A stretch of 43,628 nt of DNA from NCBI GenBank assembly GCA_937969105.1, contig CALBUZ010000003.1, positions 1-43,628 of the forward strand, in the 5' to 3' direction. Position numbers and translations under genes: made by a program. Below, one piece after another: positions 42,155-43,628 of this stretch. Source of the DNA: an uncultured Collinsella sp. GTDB taxonomy: Bacteria > Actinomycetota > Coriobacteriia > Coriobacteriales > Coriobacteriaceae. The notes beneath the pieces are model-generated. The model was given only the letters and a program-made list of their open reading frames with translations, made no database searches and was not told the DNA's origin. Each line of letters starts with the position of its first letter. Positions within the stretch are counted from its first letter, which is position 1.

Positions 42155-43549
42155 TTAGCGGTGGAAGAAACCACGGCGCTCAAACTTGGGCTCGCAGCAC
42201 ACGTTGATGCCCAGCTTGCGCAACACCGTCTCGTCCGTCGGCGAGATGATCACGCTAAAGAAGGCATCGCACCCGCGCAGCTGCTCCAGGCCCGAAAGGA
42301 CGCGGGCCGCCGTCTCGCTCGTTGCCGAGGTGATCGAGAGCGCCATAAGCGTCTCGTCGGTGTGCAGGCGCGGGTTCTTGCTACCCAGGAAATGCGTCTT
42401 GAGCTTGCTGATAGGCTCGATCGCCTCATCGCTGATGACCTCGAGCTCAAGGTCAACGCCCGAGACATGCTTAAGTGCATTCATGATGAGCGAGCTCGCG
42501 GCGCCCAGGCGTGTGGAAGTCTTGCCGGTCACCACGGAGCCGTCGGGCATGACCATGGCACCTACGGGGCCACCCGTCAGCTGCTCCCTGGTAAGGGCGG
42601 CCGAGCGTGCCGGCGAGTAATTCTTGTCGATACCGGCCTTCTTCATAATGATCTTGAGACGATCAACCTGTTCATCGCCCACGCCGGTACGGCGCACATT
42701 TTCGACCGCGGTAAAGTAGCGGCGGACAATCTCCATCTTGGAAGCGTCGCGGCAGGCATCGTCATCGGTGATGGCAAAGCCGACCATATTTACACCCATG
42801 TCCGTGGGGCTCTGGTAGGGGCTCTTGCCCAGGATCTTTTCCATCAGGGCACGGACCACCGGAAAGGCCTCGACGTCGCGGTTGTAGTTGACCGTAGTCT
42901 TGTTATAGGCCTCCAAGTGGAAGGAGTCGATGATGTTGGCGTCGTCAAGGTCGGCCGTGGCGGCCTCGTAGGCGATGTTGACCGGATGCGTGAGGGGAAG
43001 GTTCCAGACCGGGAAGGTCTCGAACTTGGCGTAGCCGGCAGCGGTGCCGTGTTTGTGCTCGTGATAGAGCTGCGACAGGCAGGTGGCGAGCTTACCCGAG
43101 CCGGGGCCGGGAGCGGTGACCACGACGAGCGGACGGGTGGTCTCGACAAACTCGTTCTTGCCATAGCCGTCGTCGGACACGATCAGGTCGACGTCGTGCG
43201 GATAGCCCTCGATGGGATAGTGCAACTTGGCGGGAATGCCGAGCGCGTTCAGGCGATTGCGGAACACATCGGCGGCGGGCTGGCCGGCGTACTGGGTGAT
43301 GACCACGGCCGCGACAGCAAAACCGTTGCCGCGGAACAGGTCGACCAGGCGCAAAACGTCCTCGTCATAGGTAATGCCCAGGTCACCGCGAGCCTTGTTC
43401 TTCTCGATGTGGTTCGCGTTAATGGCGATGATGACCTCGACGTCGTCGGCTATGCTCTTGAGCATGCGAAACTTGCTGTCCGGCTCAAAACCCGGCAGCA
43501 CGCGACTCGCGTGATAGTCGTCAAACAGCTTGCCGCCAAACTCCAAATA
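42155..43549 (-). CDS. DUF1846 family protein, 5' end replaced
   Basis: About 464 aa of a DUF1846 protein (PF08903-type, function unknown, possible nucleotide-loop domain) are present; family members are ~495-500 aa. Typical family sequence starts at YLEFGGKLFDDYHASRVLPGFEP (first residues at 43549) with APGPGSGKLATCLSQ near 170 (P-loop-like), DMGVNMVGF and C-terminal VCCEPKFERRGFFHR broken at family positions. The expected ~30 N-terminal residues are absent. The frame stays open to 43624, but those codons do not match the family. Probably inactive, or the window end is a chimera. Followed by a good terminator. Confidence 0.85.
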   Translation of the reverse strand, partial: YLEFGGKLFDDYHASRVLPGFEPDSKFRMLKSIADDVEVIIAINANHIEKNKARGDLGITYDEDVLRLVDLFRGNGFAVAAVVITQYAGQPAADVFRNRLNALGIPAKLHYPIEGYPHDVDLIVSDDGYGKNEFVETTRPLVVVTAPGPGSGKLATCLSQLYHEHKHGTAAGYAKFETFPVWNLPLTHPVNIAYEAATADLDDANIIDSFHLEAYNKTTVNYNRDVEAFPVVRALMEKILGKSPYQSPTDMGVNMVGFAITDDDACRDASKMEIVRRYFTAVENVRRTGVGDEQVDRLKIIMKKAGIDKNYSPARSAALTREQLTGGPVGAMVMPDGSVVTGKTSTRLGAASSLIMNALKHVSGVDLELEVISDEAIEPISKLKTHFLGSKNPRLHTDETLMALSITSATSETAARVLSGLEQLRGCDAFFSVIISPTDETVLRKLGINVCCEPKFERRGFFHR

Positions 43550-43550
43550 G

Positions 43551-43628
43551 GCACTCGGGGCGCTCCAGGTCAACACAGGCAAAGATCTTGCCCAAAATGC
43601 GAAACACCAAGGTCCGCTCATCAAAAGG
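43551..43628 (-). pseudogene. Fragment of an MmcQ/YjbR-like protein
   Basis: In another minus-strand frame the last 78 bases encode PFDERTLVFRILGKIFAC then VDLERPEC, which fits the middle of MmcQ/YjbR family proteins (TLVFKV-GKMFAL pattern). The frame stops matching at about 43551, where the DUF1846 match begins. It is cut by the window end, so whether the upstream gene is intact cannot be seen. Confidence 0.55.

Noticed and set aside
43550..43624. Start codon of DUF1846 near 43621-43624
   Set aside because: The residues from there do not match the family N-terminus; they are an out-of-frame reading of an MmcQ/YjbR-like fragment.

Overview
This is a GC-rich window of about 43.6 kb carrying closely packed chromosomal housekeeping genes. 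The sequence shows a DivIVA, SepF and YggT division block next to a mraZ-to-ftsZ division and cell-wall cluster, no ftsA, and Gram-positive style binding-protein lipoprotein and M18 peptidase genes. Together these point to an actinomycetota of the class Coriobacteriia, most likely Collinsella. The genus is an inference from gene order and protein style, not a database match. No rRNA, tRNA, CRISPR array, transposase or phage gene was recognised.

Region 1 (1-11.4 kb) is metabolic and accessory: polA, an M18 aminopeptidase, yaaA, a one-helix membrane protein, thiC behind a TPP riboswitch, thiD, a large non-coding palindromic repeat, an SGNH hydrolase, a PARG/macrodomain-like protein with an altered catalytic motif, and a Bax-inhibitor-1 family membrane protein. 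Region 2 (11.4-14.6 kb) holds a small unknown protein, a low-affinity phosphate transporter with its DUF47 partner, and a nitroreductase whose codon usage changes midway.

Region 3 (14.6-38.8 kb, all minus strand) is a division and cell-wall superlocus. In transcription order it reads mraZ, rsmH, an ftsL-like gene, ftsI, murF, mraY, murD, ftsW, murG, murC, murB, ftsQ, ftsZ, pgeF, then the phosphate-uptake operon pstS-pstC-pstA-pstB-phoU, then yggS, sepF, yggT, divIVA. The pst-phoU block sits between pgeF and yggS, which are neighbours in many Gram-positive genomes, and pgeF overlaps pstS by an ATGA. No murE or ftsA lies between the genes where they are commonly found. The mraZ promoter is very clear: TTGAAA, 17 bases, TATTAT, with TGGG repeats upstream that look like MraZ boxes.

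Region 4 (38.8-43.6 kb) carries xerD/xerC-like recombinase and pyrG, a winged-helix regulator with a palindrome in its leader, and a DUF1846 gene whose first ~30 codons are missing. At the right end the DUF1846 frame is joined to an out-of-frame piece of a different gene (MmcQ/YjbR-like). This is either a deletion scar or a contig-end chimera.

The most unusual signals are the 81-base tandem palindromic repeat at 8.4 kb, several long intergenic hairpins, the macrodomain protein with QEA in place of QEE, the yggT gene with no AUG/GUG/UUG start, an attenuator-like structure before the Bax-inhibitor gene, shared operator-like motifs upstream of ftsZ and mraZ, and the pst insertion in the division cluster.
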